Positions 24,378 to 32,015 of a DNA stretch of 46,723 nt are shown here, piece after piece. The notes under the pieces were generated by a model that made no database searches, had not been told where the DNA came from, and worked only from the letters and a program-made list of their open reading frames with translations. The stretch's first letter is position 1; each line of letters starts with the position of its first letter. Position numbers and translations under genes: made by a program. The stretch spans positions 1-46,723 of the forward strand of contig JAGVZD010000002.1 of the NCBI GenBank assembly GCA_018302805.1. The letters run 5' to 3'. Source of the DNA: Candidatus Woesearchaeota archaeon (GTDB lineage: Archaea; Nanobdellota; Nanobdellia; SCGC-AAA011-G17; JAGVZF01).

Positions 24378-25094
24378 TTATGTTTTAATTTTTACACGTC
24401 GTACCCCGAGTCCAGGAGACCGGTACGTAGCACCCCTATTGCAGTCCAGACCAGCCCTACCTGAATTAGCGAAGAACACAGCGACAGAATTATTTATTGG
24501 AGCAAAATACCATAAATTTCCACTTTTGATATTACTTGGGGGCAATCCATGCCTTGTTAAAGTATCAATCCATTGTTCTAAATCTATTCCAGGATTTTTA
24601 TTGTCCGACAAGTAATCTTCTAATAGTATGAAATGTGCAGGTTGTAATTTGTTATTGAAAGTTCTATGATCATAATTTATTATTAATGATTTATCAGTTG
24701 GATTAACTTTAAAATCTGCATCTAACCATTCTCCTTGCCAAGGATCTTTTATTTCTAAAATATCATAAGCCATTTTGAGTAATATTGATTCGTCAATTCT
24801 TTGCCCATTTCCATCAAAACCTCTGCCAATTTTTAATAAGGATAAAAAATCTACATATTGTCTTATATTTAGCATAAATGAATTTTCACGATGCAATGCA
24901 TGATGAGCATTAAACCAGTTTAATCCAAAATGTGATTTTTCACAGGAGATTAATAAATCCCGATAAGAATATGATCCATGTGATTTACCTTCAAGAAAGA
25001 TATATCCTTTGTCATTTGCACTTTTGGAGGTGAATCTAATTTTATCAGAAGTTCGTACACCTTCTAGTTTATCGAAATATTGGTCAATTGGCAT
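24378..25094 (-). CDS. unknown protein with a possible retroelement-diversified C-terminal domain
   Basis: This is a 238-residue protein. Residues 1-200 have ordinary AT-rich codons, with stretches such as CEKSHFGLNWFNAHHALHRE. The last 35 residues (NNSVAVFFANSGRAGLDCNR and on to a GLGVRRVK ending) switch to GC-rich DNA, about 54 of 100 bases at 24392-24491. A hydrophobic start, scattered small residues and a G-x-GVR end recall C-type-lectin-fold variable proteins of diversity-generating retroelements, which are reported in DPANN archaea. No reverse transcriptase or template repeat is in this window, so this is an inference from composition and pattern. It has its own TATA box. Confidence 0.55.
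   Translation of the reverse strand: MPIDQYFDKLEGVRTSDKIRFTSKSANDKGYIFLEGKSHGSYSYRDLLISCEKSHFGLNWFNAHHALHRENSFMLNIRQYVDFLSLLKIGRGFDGNGQRIDESILLKMAYDILEIKDPWQGEWLDADFKVNPTDKSLIINYDHRTFNNKLQPAHFILLEDYLSDNKNPGIDLEQWIDTLTRHGLPPSNIKSGNLWYFAPINNSVAVFFANSGRAGLDCNRGATYRSPGLGVRRVKIKT
24392..24491 (-). other. GC-rich segment, candidate variable repeat
   Basis: By hand count about 54 of 100 bases are G or C, against roughly 30 percent around it. It encodes the end of the preceding entry's protein. Many codons have free first and second bases with a C or T third base (GTC, TTC, GCT, GAC, TGC, TAC), as expected where adenines of a template have been mutated. Confidence 0.35.
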
Positions 25095-25116
25095 AATTCT
25101 ACTATGGAAAAAGCCC

Positions 25117-25124
25117 TTTATAAA
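25117..25124 (-). promoter_or_regulatory. TATA box of the two-gene unknown operon
   Basis: TTTATAAA centred 27 bases before the ATG at 25094; predicts a leaderless transcript. Confidence 0.6.
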
Positions 25125-25223
25125 TATTTCTAATTTTACTTTCTTTGTAGTAGTAAAAATTTATTAGAATTTAAAATTGCCCTTAAACTGATAGAATTTG
25201 ATTTGATTTTTTGTTAAAGAATT

Positions 25224-25883
25224 TTAAATATCCTGTGATTTTGTCTCCTGTTGTCTCTCTTTTAATTTTTTTTCTCTTTCTGGAGAATCATGCCACTTCC
25301 TGTATCTATCCCAAATTTCAGACCAAATATTATCAAAATATCTAGGAGAAACAATCGCTGCATCATTCCTCAATTTCTTAAGACTAACAACATGGGGATA
25401 TTTATTGTCAAACGAAAATAAATAACTATATGTTTTTTCTAAATCTAATTTACTTAAGAAATCAGTATAGCTCAATTCATCTTCTTTAAATCCACAATCC
25501 TCTATTCCAGTTATCTTTTCATAGATTTTATTATCGAGGGAACCTGATTCAATGAATTTCGATTGAATATTAGAAGGATTTTTACTCTTTTTTAAGTCAA
25601 TTTTATAATCAGATAAAGATTCAAGAAGTGTATTATAATCAGATGTGGGAATTAATCTTAAATTTGGGTAATCGTGGTTATCCTTAGCTCCTTTGGAGTA
25701 TAAATATGATTGAAACTTTTGAATTTCTGGTTCTGGAACATAAACTGTAAAAATGTCAATATTCTCTGTTGGTTTATTTAGGATTAAATCAAGACCAAAT
25801 CTACCTGTAGCAAACCAATGGTACTTAGAACTCTTTAATGTGTCTACAATATCTCCTTTCAAATAAAATTCTCTAATATCCAT
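25224..25883 (-). CDS. degenerate nucleotidyltransferase-like protein
   Basis: This 219-residue protein has an N-terminal pattern like minimal nucleotidyltransferases: TGRFGLDLIL (27-34), then TENIDIFTV (39-47). In active enzymes the second element is D-x-D; here it reads N41-I42-D43, and the first element has GRFG where GG is usual, so the active site looks impaired. The rest is helical and charged, with a Lys/Glu/Gln-rich C-terminus. It sits 30 bases after an intact nucleotidyltransferase gene and may be its partner. The family call is tentative. Confidence 0.5.
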   Translation of the reverse strand: MDIREFYLKGDIVDTLKSSKYHWFATGRFGLDLILNKPTENIDIFTVYVPEPEIQKFQSYLYSKGAKDNHDYPNLRLIPTSDYNTLLESLSDYKIDLKKSKNPSNIQSKFIESGSLDNKIYEKITGIEDCGFKEDELSYTDFLSKLDLEKTYSYLFSFDNKYPHVVSLKKLRNDAAIVSPRYFDNIWSEIWDRYRKWHDSPEREKKLKERQQETKSQDI

Positions 25884-25913
25884 AAATAATCAAAGGTAAA
25901 TAGTTTTATTAAG

Positions 25914-26732
25914 CTATGCTCGAGCTAATTTGCAATACCCAGCCATATATTCTTGGCTAGGTCTAACTAGAACTTCTTCATTAGGCTTACCAATTGTATT
26001 ATAAAGACTAATGACTTTAGCAAGTTTAAGTTTCTGTTTACTACCTAGTTCAGCATAAATATCATTTACCATATACTTTTCAATTTCAGCTAATCCAAGT
26101 AAATTATAAATATCTGCAATATCTCTATCTCTTGGTAATCCAGTTTTTGTTTCTACATTTAGTTTTAACTTTATCAAGTCGATAATGCTCATTGCTCTGA
26201 TATTGTGTCCTAATATATCAATATCTCTTGATCTACTCCATATCTTTTCATCAATTTCCTCTCTACATAATACAATATCTCCTGCAGATTTGGGAACATA
26301 AAGATCTATTTTAAAAGGAGGTTTACTGGGATTTCCTTCCAATTCCCTAAGTAATTCAAGTTCATCTTTGATATAAGCAACATCCTTATCTGGAAAATGG
26401 GATGTATTTACTTCAACTTCTTCAAAAGCACCTTCTAGAACAGATTCAATGCTATAATCTCTTGAAACAAGATCAAGGTCGTGTGAACCCCTCCATCTAC
26501 TAAGTATTTTATCTCCTCTTGCACTATATAGATGAGCCAAAACCGCATAGCCTCCAATAAGCATATATTTCTCTTGTAATCCTGTAGAATTTAACTTTTC
26601 ACAAACAGCAATTAAATAATTAAACGCTCTTGAGAAGTCCTCTGATTTATTATTTAAATCTCTTAAAATAGACTCCATTCTATTAGAGTCTACCTTATCT
26701 ACAAATGCAAAGGCAATATCTTCTAATCCCAT
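25914..26732 (-). CDS. AbiEii/MNT-like nucleotidyltransferase
   Basis: This 272-residue protein has a nucleotidyltransferase active site: IGGYAV (59-64), HDLDLV with D85 and D87, and a third carboxylate in FKIDLYV (D143). The later SIIDLIKLKLNVETK and RDRDIADIYNLL segments match the AbiEii/DUF1814-like class, which includes toxins that modify tRNA or proteins and housekeeping enzymes of unknown role. The N-terminal 50 residues are helical. It is the first gene after a divergent promoter and is followed by a degenerate relative. Confidence 0.75.
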   Translation of the reverse strand: MGLEDIAFAFVDKVDSNRMESILRDLNNKSEDFSRAFNYLIAVCEKLNSTGLQEKYMLIGGYAVLAHLYSARGDKILSRWRGSHDLDLVSRDYSIESVLEGAFEEVEVNTSHFPDKDVAYIKDELELLRELEGNPSKPPFKIDLYVPKSAGDIVLCREEIDEKIWSRSRDIDILGHNIRAMSIIDLIKLKLNVETKTGLPRDRDIADIYNLLGLAEIEKYMVNDIYAELGSKQKLKLAKVISLYNTIGKPNEEVLVRPSQEYMAGYCKLARA

Positions 26733-26754
26733 AAATCAAATGAAAATTTTACTC

Positions 26755-26762
26755 TTTATAAA
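26755..26762 (-). promoter_or_regulatory. TATA box of the nucleotidyltransferase
   Basis: TTTATAAA centred 27 bases upstream of the start codon at 26732. Confidence 0.6.
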
Positions 26763-26804
26763 CCTTTCTATTTTTGCTACTTATAGATAGTAAAAAAGGT
26801 AAAT

Positions 26805-26812
26805 CTTATAAG
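26805..26812 (+). promoter_or_regulatory. TATA-like box of the DHH-like gene
   Basis: CTTATAAG centred about 34 bases before the ATG at 26843, on the other side of the same divergent intergenic region. Confidence 0.45.
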
Positions 26813-26842
26813 ATAGGGCATATATGTAATTAAGTGATTTAA

Positions 26843-27799
26843 ATGTATGAAACAATTGATTTAATTGTACTTCCTAGACAGACCTTGAACCAAGAAGACT
26901 TTCTAGCCAAACCGCAATGTTCTATAGCTTTGGATGGTGTTGTCCGAGGGGGGCCTTTTAGAGATGAAGAAACTAGACATGTTAACTTTGATCATCATGA
27001 TGGAGTTGATAGAGAAATCACTATGAGCACATGTAAACAAGTATTTATGGCAATAAAGGGTGGCTTATTTAAATCTTATAGGCAAAATGGAAAGCCATTT
27101 GCTTATGTTTATGTTAATGATTCTGATCAAGATACATCATTATCTGTATTTGAATTGGAAAATAATAAAATGTTAGAAGGATCTCAAAGTAATCCTTTAT
27201 TTAATAGATTACTTGAATTAACAGATAAATTAGACATAACTGGAGGAGCCTTTCCGCTTAATCTTAGCGATAAATTGATGAGGCAACATTCATGGATATT
27301 CCAGCCTTATTCAGAATTGAGGAAATCAGGAGCACTGGCGACAGCAAATCATCAAGTTATACAAGATAATATTGAATCAATAATGCTTAGGATTAAAGAA
27401 TATCTTATGAATAGAGGTGGGGAAGCTGAGTTAGATATTAGACACAAGATTTTATATGACTCTCCATATGGATATCGTATAATTCATGAAATTGGTGGTA
27501 ATGATGCAAGATACTATTTATTTGGTAATGGTATGGATGCCTTTGTAAGCTTAGTTGCGGAAAGACCTGATGGAAAAAAAGTATGGAGCATTGGAAGGAG
27601 AAGCGGTTATATCCCATTTCCAGTGCAAGAATTATATGATGAATATAATAAAGCAGAAGGTCTTACTAGGGAAAATGGTTGGAATGGTTCTACATTAGTT
27701 GGAGGATCCTCAAGATTTTTCGGGAGTATACTTAATGATAAAGATCTGAGATATTTAACTGACGAATTTCTTGAAAAAAAATATGGAAAAAAAGTTTAA
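26843..27799 (+). CDS. DHH-superfamily-like protein, tentative
   Basis: This 318-residue protein contains HVNFDHHDG (D50-H51-H52) and VYVNDSDQDTSLSVF (D93, D95, D97). These resemble the metal-binding DHH motif and following acidic motif of DHH phosphoesterases (RecJ, nanoRNases, pyrophosphatases). Near residue 285 is a glycine-rich GGSSRFFGS, reminiscent of the substrate-binding GG motif of the second domain. The resemblance is partial and the full fold cannot be confirmed by reading. It is transcribed divergently from the nucleotidyltransferase and followed 57 bases later by a small unknown gene. Confidence 0.45.
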   Translation: MYETIDLIVLPRQTLNQEDFLAKPQCSIALDGVVRGGPFRDEETRHVNFDHHDGVDREITMSTCKQVFMAIKGGLFKSYRQNGKPFAYVYVNDSDQDTSLSVFELENNKMLEGSQSNPLFNRLLELTDKLDITGGAFPLNLSDKLMRQHSWIFQPYSELRKSGALATANHQVIQDNIESIMLRIKEYLMNRGGEAELDIRHKILYDSPYGYRIIHEIGGNDARYYLFGNGMDAFVSLVAERPDGKKVWSIGRRSGYIPFPVQELYDEYNKAEGLTRENGWNGSTLVGGSSRFFGSILNDKDLRYLTDEFLEKKYGKKV

Positions 27800-27865
27800 G
27801 ACTGAATCTATAAAATTAAGATTAAGTTTTTATAATTATTTATTTTATTTATTTGTGTGGTAAAA

Positions 27866-28207
27866 ATGAATAAAAAATCTATTGAAAGTATTGAAAAAGA
27901 TGCTAAACCTTTGGATTTAATTATATTGGCACTTCCAGCTAGTGTAATGACATGTAGCACTTCAATGGGCGGAACAGATTATGCTGTGGGATTTTTTGAA
28001 GGTGTTAAAGATGGCTGTGTTTATCTAACTCAAATTCAAAAATCTGCTTATCTGGAGTCAAAGGCTTGTAAGTTTCCAAAAGAAGATATTGATGCATATC
28101 AAATATTAAGAAGATATAAACCTAATCCGAGTGAAGATGGAATTGATGAGGTACTATGTGAAATATTGGGCATACATATCCCTGATTATGATCCAGAAGG
28201 TGATTAA
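27866..28207 (+). CDS. unknown 113-residue protein
   Basis: I do not recognise it. I chose the ATG at 27866; an in-frame GTG at 27857 is the alternative. The middle has PLDLIILALPASVMTCSTSM and GGTDYAVGFFEGVKDGC, suggesting a small alpha/beta domain that may bind a ligand through its turns, and the C-terminus is acidic (PDYDPEGD). No signal peptide. It may be transcribed with the DHH-like gene. Confidence 0.5.
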   Translation: MNKKSIESIEKDAKPLDLIILALPASVMTCSTSMGGTDYAVGFFEGVKDGCVYLTQIQKSAYLESKACKFPKEDIDAYQILRRYKPNPSEDGIDEVLCEILGIHIPDYDPEGD

Positions 28208-28219
28208 TCATTAGGAAAA

Positions 28220-28924
28220 TTAAGCTTCAAATTTAATTTCTTTTTCAAATGTTATTCCATCAACTTCAATGAATCTTTTAATTTTTCCTTTTCTTTTTGC
28301 ATTGACTCTAGCTTTTGCAGGATCATTCGCAAATTCTTTTGGAATAACTAACTCTTCGATTATAAAAGTATGTTTAATTTTAACTTTTGAAAAATCTTTA
28401 TCATAGTCAAATAAAAATTCTTTCGCAAAACTAATATCTTCTGTCTTAAATGTACAAAAATCTGCTTTTGCTGCTTTGTCAGCCCCAGGTTTTGCGGATT
28501 TAGGCAATTTTTGTTTGGTTGTTAAGTTACCATAATCTGTGTTGAATGTAAGCAAAAACAAAGCATTTGGGAACTGTTTTAATGCATTTAATAAATCATC
28601 TTGCGAAATATCTGCAGCTATTTGAAATTTTTTTATACCTGCAAATTGGGAAACATCTGCAATAGGAAATTTAACTTTATCCTTAAATTCCTTATTGTTA
28701 GTTATAACTACACCGCTAATATGTGCAGTATCTTTAATCTTAAGAGCTAATAAGGAAACAAATTCTTTTGCAAATTCGTAGCTAGTTTTTATTTTAAGAT
28801 TTTTTTTAGTTTTATCAATTTCTATAAGAGCTTTATCTTCAAAAATCCCTTTACTATATCTTTCAAACTGAAGATGTACACTTCCATCTATTTTATTTTC
28901 GAATAATTTTTTTATGAAATTCAT
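28220..28924 (-). CDS. unknown conserved-looking cytosolic protein
   Basis: I do not recognise this 234-residue protein. It starts MNFIKKLFENKIDGSVHLQF and is rich in Lys, Phe and Asp, alternating short strands and helices. No membrane segment or known motif is visible. A basic stretch KARVNAKRKGKIKRF (about 200-215) could bind nucleic acid. Its start overlaps the end of cutA by 4 bases, so it is the second gene of a pair. Confidence 0.5.
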   Translation of the reverse strand: MNFIKKLFENKIDGSVHLQFERYSKGIFEDKALIEIDKTKKNLKIKTSYEFAKEFVSLLALKIKDTAHISGVVITNNKEFKDKVKFPIADVSQFAGIKKFQIAADISQDDLLNALKQFPNALFLLTFNTDYGNLTTKQKLPKSAKPGADKAAKADFCTFKTEDISFAKEFLFDYDKDFSKVKIKHTFIIEELVIPKEFANDPAKARVNAKRKGKIKRFIEVDGITFEKEIKFEA

Positions 28925-29226
28925 TTTTGAATGTCGTTAATCCATTTTAAGAAAACTTGATTTACATCATTAACACTTAAAGAAACTATCATTGGCCTCT
29001 CATATGAATGATGTTCCTTGACATATTTCTCTATTTCCTTGAAGTTATTCTTTGCTGATTGGATTACTAATGCAAATTCCCTGTCATGGATAACTTCATC
29101 TTTCCACCAATAAAAAGAACTAATTGGGAGGTAATTAACACATGCTGCAATTTTCTTTTTAACAATTCCCTGTGCTATGTTTCTTGCTTCTTCCCGAGTA
29201 TCGCATGTAACATAGACTAAAAGCAT
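28921..29226 (-). CDS. cutA: divalent cation tolerance protein CutA
   Basis: This 101-residue trimeric protein starts MLLVYVTCDTREEARNIA and has AACVNYLPISSFYWWKDEVI and the EHHSYERPMIVSL motif typical of CutA1. It binds copper or other divalent metals; its physiological role is unclear. I chose the ATG at 29226, which matches the family length. The frame stays open upstream into the tRNA-Gln gene, but those residues are not CutA-like. Confidence 0.92.
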   Translation of the reverse strand: MLLVYVTCDTREEARNIAQGIVKKKIAACVNYLPISSFYWWKDEVIHDREFALVIQSAKNNFKEIEKYVKEHHSYERPMIVSLSVNDVNQVFLKWINDIQK

Positions 29227-29291
29227 AAAATTCAAATCAAGATTGCATTTATAAAAGTTTTTAAATTTAAAAAATATCCAAGTATTGATAT

Positions 29292-29380
29292 AGTCCCGTA
29301 GTCTAGCGGTCAAGAGGCTTGGCCTGATAAGATAGCGGACTCTGGATCCGTTGACCCAGGTTCGAATCCTGGCGGGACTA
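29292..29380 (+). tRNA. tRNA-Gln (anticodon CTG), D-arm intron
   Basis: The acceptor AGTCCCG pairs with CGGGACT, discriminator A. The anticodon stem GCGGA/TCCGT carries the loop CTCTGGA. The T-arm is CCAGG-TTCGAAT-CCTGG. Removing 16 nt at 29315-29330 gives a D-stem GTCT/GGAT with a nine-base loop and a 73-nt tRNA. Confidence 0.87.
29315..29330 (+). other. tRNA-Gln intron (about 22/23)
   Basis: A 16-nt insertion in the D-arm. Exon GTCA pairs with intron TGAT (one G-T), bulges AG^A and AA^G, and the inner helix GGC-TTG-GCC is perfect, giving a full BHB. It occupies about the same structural position as the intron of tRNA-Met. Confidence 0.75.
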
Positions 29381-29383
29381 TTT

Positions 29384-30121
29384 TTAGATTAGAATAAAAT
29401 CTCCTTTTGAATAAGGTGGCGACGAAAGGCACAATATCTCAAGGGGTTGCTTTAAAGTATTTTTAAGAGAATGATGGATATTTTGAGGGATGTAAATCAA
29501 TGAACCTTTACCTATATTTTCATCTTTATCATCCAATTTAATTGTCCCTTCCCCTCGGATTACGAAATAAACTTCTTCACTCTTTATATGGTAGTGTTGT
29601 TTTGCTTTTTTTAATCCTTTAAGATAGCCTACTGCAATTCCAATATTAGAATTTGTTCTTTCTTTAAGAGAATTTAATTCATAAACTGTTGCACCATCAT
29701 GAGAGATATGAGATTCAGTTAATAAGTTAAGTTCCTTGACTTGTGGTTCTTCAAATTCTCTTAATATTAATTTAATATCTCTAGGATCAAAAGAAGGTGT
29801 TGATATAACTAAGTGCTCTAGATCTTCACTTTCTGATATATTTTTGAGTTTATGTGGAACTCTTACATCTATTGATACATATGCTCCTTTCTTAACGTTA
29901 TAGGCTTGATTATTAAGATATAAAATTCCTCTTCCGCTTAAGATAAAATATTTTTCATTTGTAAAATAGTGGTTATGGAGAAGTGAAACATTTTTTGGAT
30001 ACATAAGGACATGAGCTAAACTGACTGATTCAAGTTTTATAACCTCACGAAGAATTTGATTACAAATATTTTCTACTGTCGGTATATCATATATGTTCAA
30101 GATATAAGGTTGCTTAACCAT
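29384..30121 (-). CDS. bicupin protein
   Basis: This 245-residue protein has two cupin barrels. The first (about 40-110) has LLHNHYFTNEKYFILSGRGI, the HxH...E metal motif, and RVPHKLKNIS. The second (about 165-240) has AKQHYHIKSEEVYFVIRGEG and YIPQNIHHSLKN with a matching set of His and Glu. Both barrels therefore look able to bind a metal. Substrates range from sugar phosphates to small acids and cannot be deduced. It begins 4 bases from the convergent tRNA-Gln end. Confidence 0.85.
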   Translation of the reverse strand: MVKQPYILNIYDIPTVENICNQILREVIKLESVSLAHVLMYPKNVSLLHNHYFTNEKYFILSGRGILYLNNQAYNVKKGAYVSIDVRVPHKLKNISESEDLEHLVISTPSFDPRDIKLILREFEEPQVKELNLLTESHISHDGATVYELNSLKERTNSNIGIAVGYLKGLKKAKQHYHIKSEEVYFVIRGEGTIKLDDKDENIGKGSLIYIPQNIHHSLKNTLKQPLEILCLSSPPYSKGDFILI

Positions 30122-30148
30122 AATACATCAAAGATTGTATGTATTTAC

Positions 30149-30769
30149 TCATTTATTATTTTTATGCCTTTTAAAGGCTTTTGATACGTGCATAAAATAC
30201 CAAGCTATAATTACTGCAATTAAGATTATAATTATAGAATCTGCTATAAAACTATATTTATGGATTAACGTCCAATTTTCAGCTAATATAAAACCTAAGA
30301 ATAAAAGAAAGGTATTCCAAATTGTACCTCCAATTAATGTGTAAATAACAAATTTAGTAAGATTCATTTTTCCCATGCCTGCAGGAATTGAAATTATATG
30401 TCTTACAACTGGAATGAATCTCCCAATGAAGATCGTTTTCTCTCCATTTTTTTTAAAGAAATCTTCTGTCCATTGCAGGTGTGCTTCTTCTAATAATAAA
30501 TATTTGCCAAATTTTCTTATAAACTTATCTCCATAAAATTTCCCAATGTAATACGAGATTAACGAACCGATTAATGTGCCTAATGAGCTAAATATTATTG
30601 CCAGGGTCAAAGATAGTTTGCTTGTTGCAACAAGAAATCCAACAAATGGCATTACTAATTCTGAAGGGATAGGAGCGATCATACTTTCGAGAGCCATCAA
30701 TATTAATATCCCAAGATAATTTATTGCCAAAATTATCCCTGTAATAGTTTCAATTAAAGCTGAAAACAT
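30149..30769 (-). CDS. DedA/VTT family membrane protein
   Basis: This 206-residue protein has about five hydrophobic segments. Its conserved marks are the ALESMIAPIPSELVMPFVGF N-terminal motif and GRFIPVVRHIISIPAGMGKM, the arginine-containing motif of the DedA family, which is linked to lipid-carrier flipping and proton-dependent transport. It is 27 bases upstream of the bicupin in the same direction. Confidence 0.9.
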   Translation of the reverse strand: MFSALIETITGIILAINYLGILILMALESMIAPIPSELVMPFVGFLVATSKLSLTLAIIFSSLGTLIGSLISYYIGKFYGDKFIRKFGKYLLLEEAHLQWTEDFFKKNGEKTIFIGRFIPVVRHIISIPAGMGKMNLTKFVIYTLIGGTIWNTFLLFLGFILAENWTLIHKYSFIADSIIIILIAVIIAWYFMHVSKAFKRHKNNK

Positions 30770-30854
30770 AAATTTTGAGAAAAATTTTAAGTTAAGAAGG
30801 TTCCGGTTCCAAAAATCATTTTGATACTCTTTTATAGTAATAAACTTAGAAAGA

Positions 30855-30862
30855 TTTATAAT
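30855..30862 (+). promoter_or_regulatory. TATA box of the serine protease
   Basis: TTTATAAT centred 25 bases before the ATG at 30884. Confidence 0.55.
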
Positions 30863-30883
30863 TTTTCTTATATTTAAATATGA

Positions 30884-31966
30884 ATGGCAAGCAAAAAATC
30901 AGATTCTAGTGTGAATGAGAACCAAGAAAAGAAGAAAGCAAATTGGCCTTTGTACGTAATTAAAGTTTCAATTTATGCATCAATTGGATTAGGGATTTGG
31001 AATATATCTGAAAAATATCTAGCTCCACAGATTAACAAATATTTCGATTCACGGATTAACAAACTTAATGATCAAAGACGTACTGAAATTTTAGCTAAAT
31101 TAGAACATAGTATAAGAGAGTATTACTTAAATTCTACATATATTAATGCTTCTAAAATCAACTATGCTAAGGAAAGTGAATTACTGTCAAAGTTACAATT
31201 ACAGAACTTTTCAGATAGTAAGCCTGATCGAGATAAGTCGATAGAAAATTTAGTAGAGAATACTGTAAATATTGGGCATATTTTTGTACCTTCTTTAGAT
31301 ATAGATAATTTAGTTGAAGATGTTTTAGGTTATGATGGGAGATCAAATATAATCTTCTGGAATTCTGGACCATCTTCGAATGCATTTATTATAAGCAATG
31401 AAGGACATCTTGTTACTGCACTTCATGTTGTAGAAAATTATTTTAATGATTACAATAAAGTAGTTGTAATGGATGATAAGAAAAAAATTCATAATGTCAC
31501 AGCCATTTTAGCATTTTCTAAACTTTATGATCTTGCACTTTTGAAAACAGATATAAAAGGAAATATATCAGTACCGATACTTGTTAATGAGGATACTCTA
31601 CCTAAAAATGCAACCTTATACAGTATTGGTAAAAATGTTATAGGTCGTCCTGATTTTGAATTTACAGCGGAGAAAGTGTATATTAAAAATAAAGACACTA
31701 TAAGTATAGAGAGGATTGTTTCTGCAGGTATCCTAAAGAGAGTGAGCGATGATATTATAATAAGTAGAGAGGGTACTTTATTGGGAAAGAATGTATTAGC
31801 TAATAATTTTAGTCGAGGTGGTTACAGCGGAATGTTTGTATCTGATGAATATGGAAGGATTGTCGGTGTACATTCATTAGGTGGATCTGAGGGAAGCAGA
31901 TTATCACCTGCATCAAAAATTAAAGAACTCGTTGATTTCTATCTAGCCTCATTAAAAGGCAAATAG
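30884..31966 (+). CDS. membrane-anchored trypsin-like serine protease
   Basis: This 360-residue protein has a cytosolic basic N-terminus, one transmembrane helix (about 22-41) and a helical linker with DQRRTEILAKLEHSIREYYL. A chymotrypsin-fold domain follows, with the triad His181 (TALHVVEN), Asp216 (YDLALLKTD) and Ser315 (RGGYSGMFV). The oxyanion motif is GGYSG rather than the usual GNSGG. No PDZ domain follows, unlike HtrA. Likely role: processing or quality control of exported proteins. Confidence 0.88.
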   Translation: MASKKSDSSVNENQEKKKANWPLYVIKVSIYASIGLGIWNISEKYLAPQINKYFDSRINKLNDQRRTEILAKLEHSIREYYLNSTYINASKINYAKESELLSKLQLQNFSDSKPDRDKSIENLVENTVNIGHIFVPSLDIDNLVEDVLGYDGRSNIIFWNSGPSSNAFIISNEGHLVTALHVVENYFNDYNKVVVMDDKKKIHNVTAILAFSKLYDLALLKTDIKGNISVPILVNEDTLPKNATLYSIGKNVIGRPDFEFTAEKVYIKNKDTISIERIVSAGILKRVSDDIIISREGTLLGKNVLANNFSRGGYSGMFVSDEYGRIVGVHSLGGSEGSRLSPASKIKELVDFYLASLKGK

Positions 31967-31986
31967 TTAAAAAGAGAGAATTTTCA

Positions 31987-31995
31987 TATTATAAA
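31987..31995 (+). promoter_or_regulatory. TATA box of the ABC transporter pair
   Basis: TATTATAAA centred about 25 bases before the ATG at 32016. Confidence 0.5.
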
Positions 31996-32015
31996 TATTT
32001 TATAAATTGAGAGAA

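Noticed and set aside
29227-29313. Upstream start for CutA at 29313
   Set aside because: The extension overlaps the tRNA-Gln gene and has no CutA similarity.
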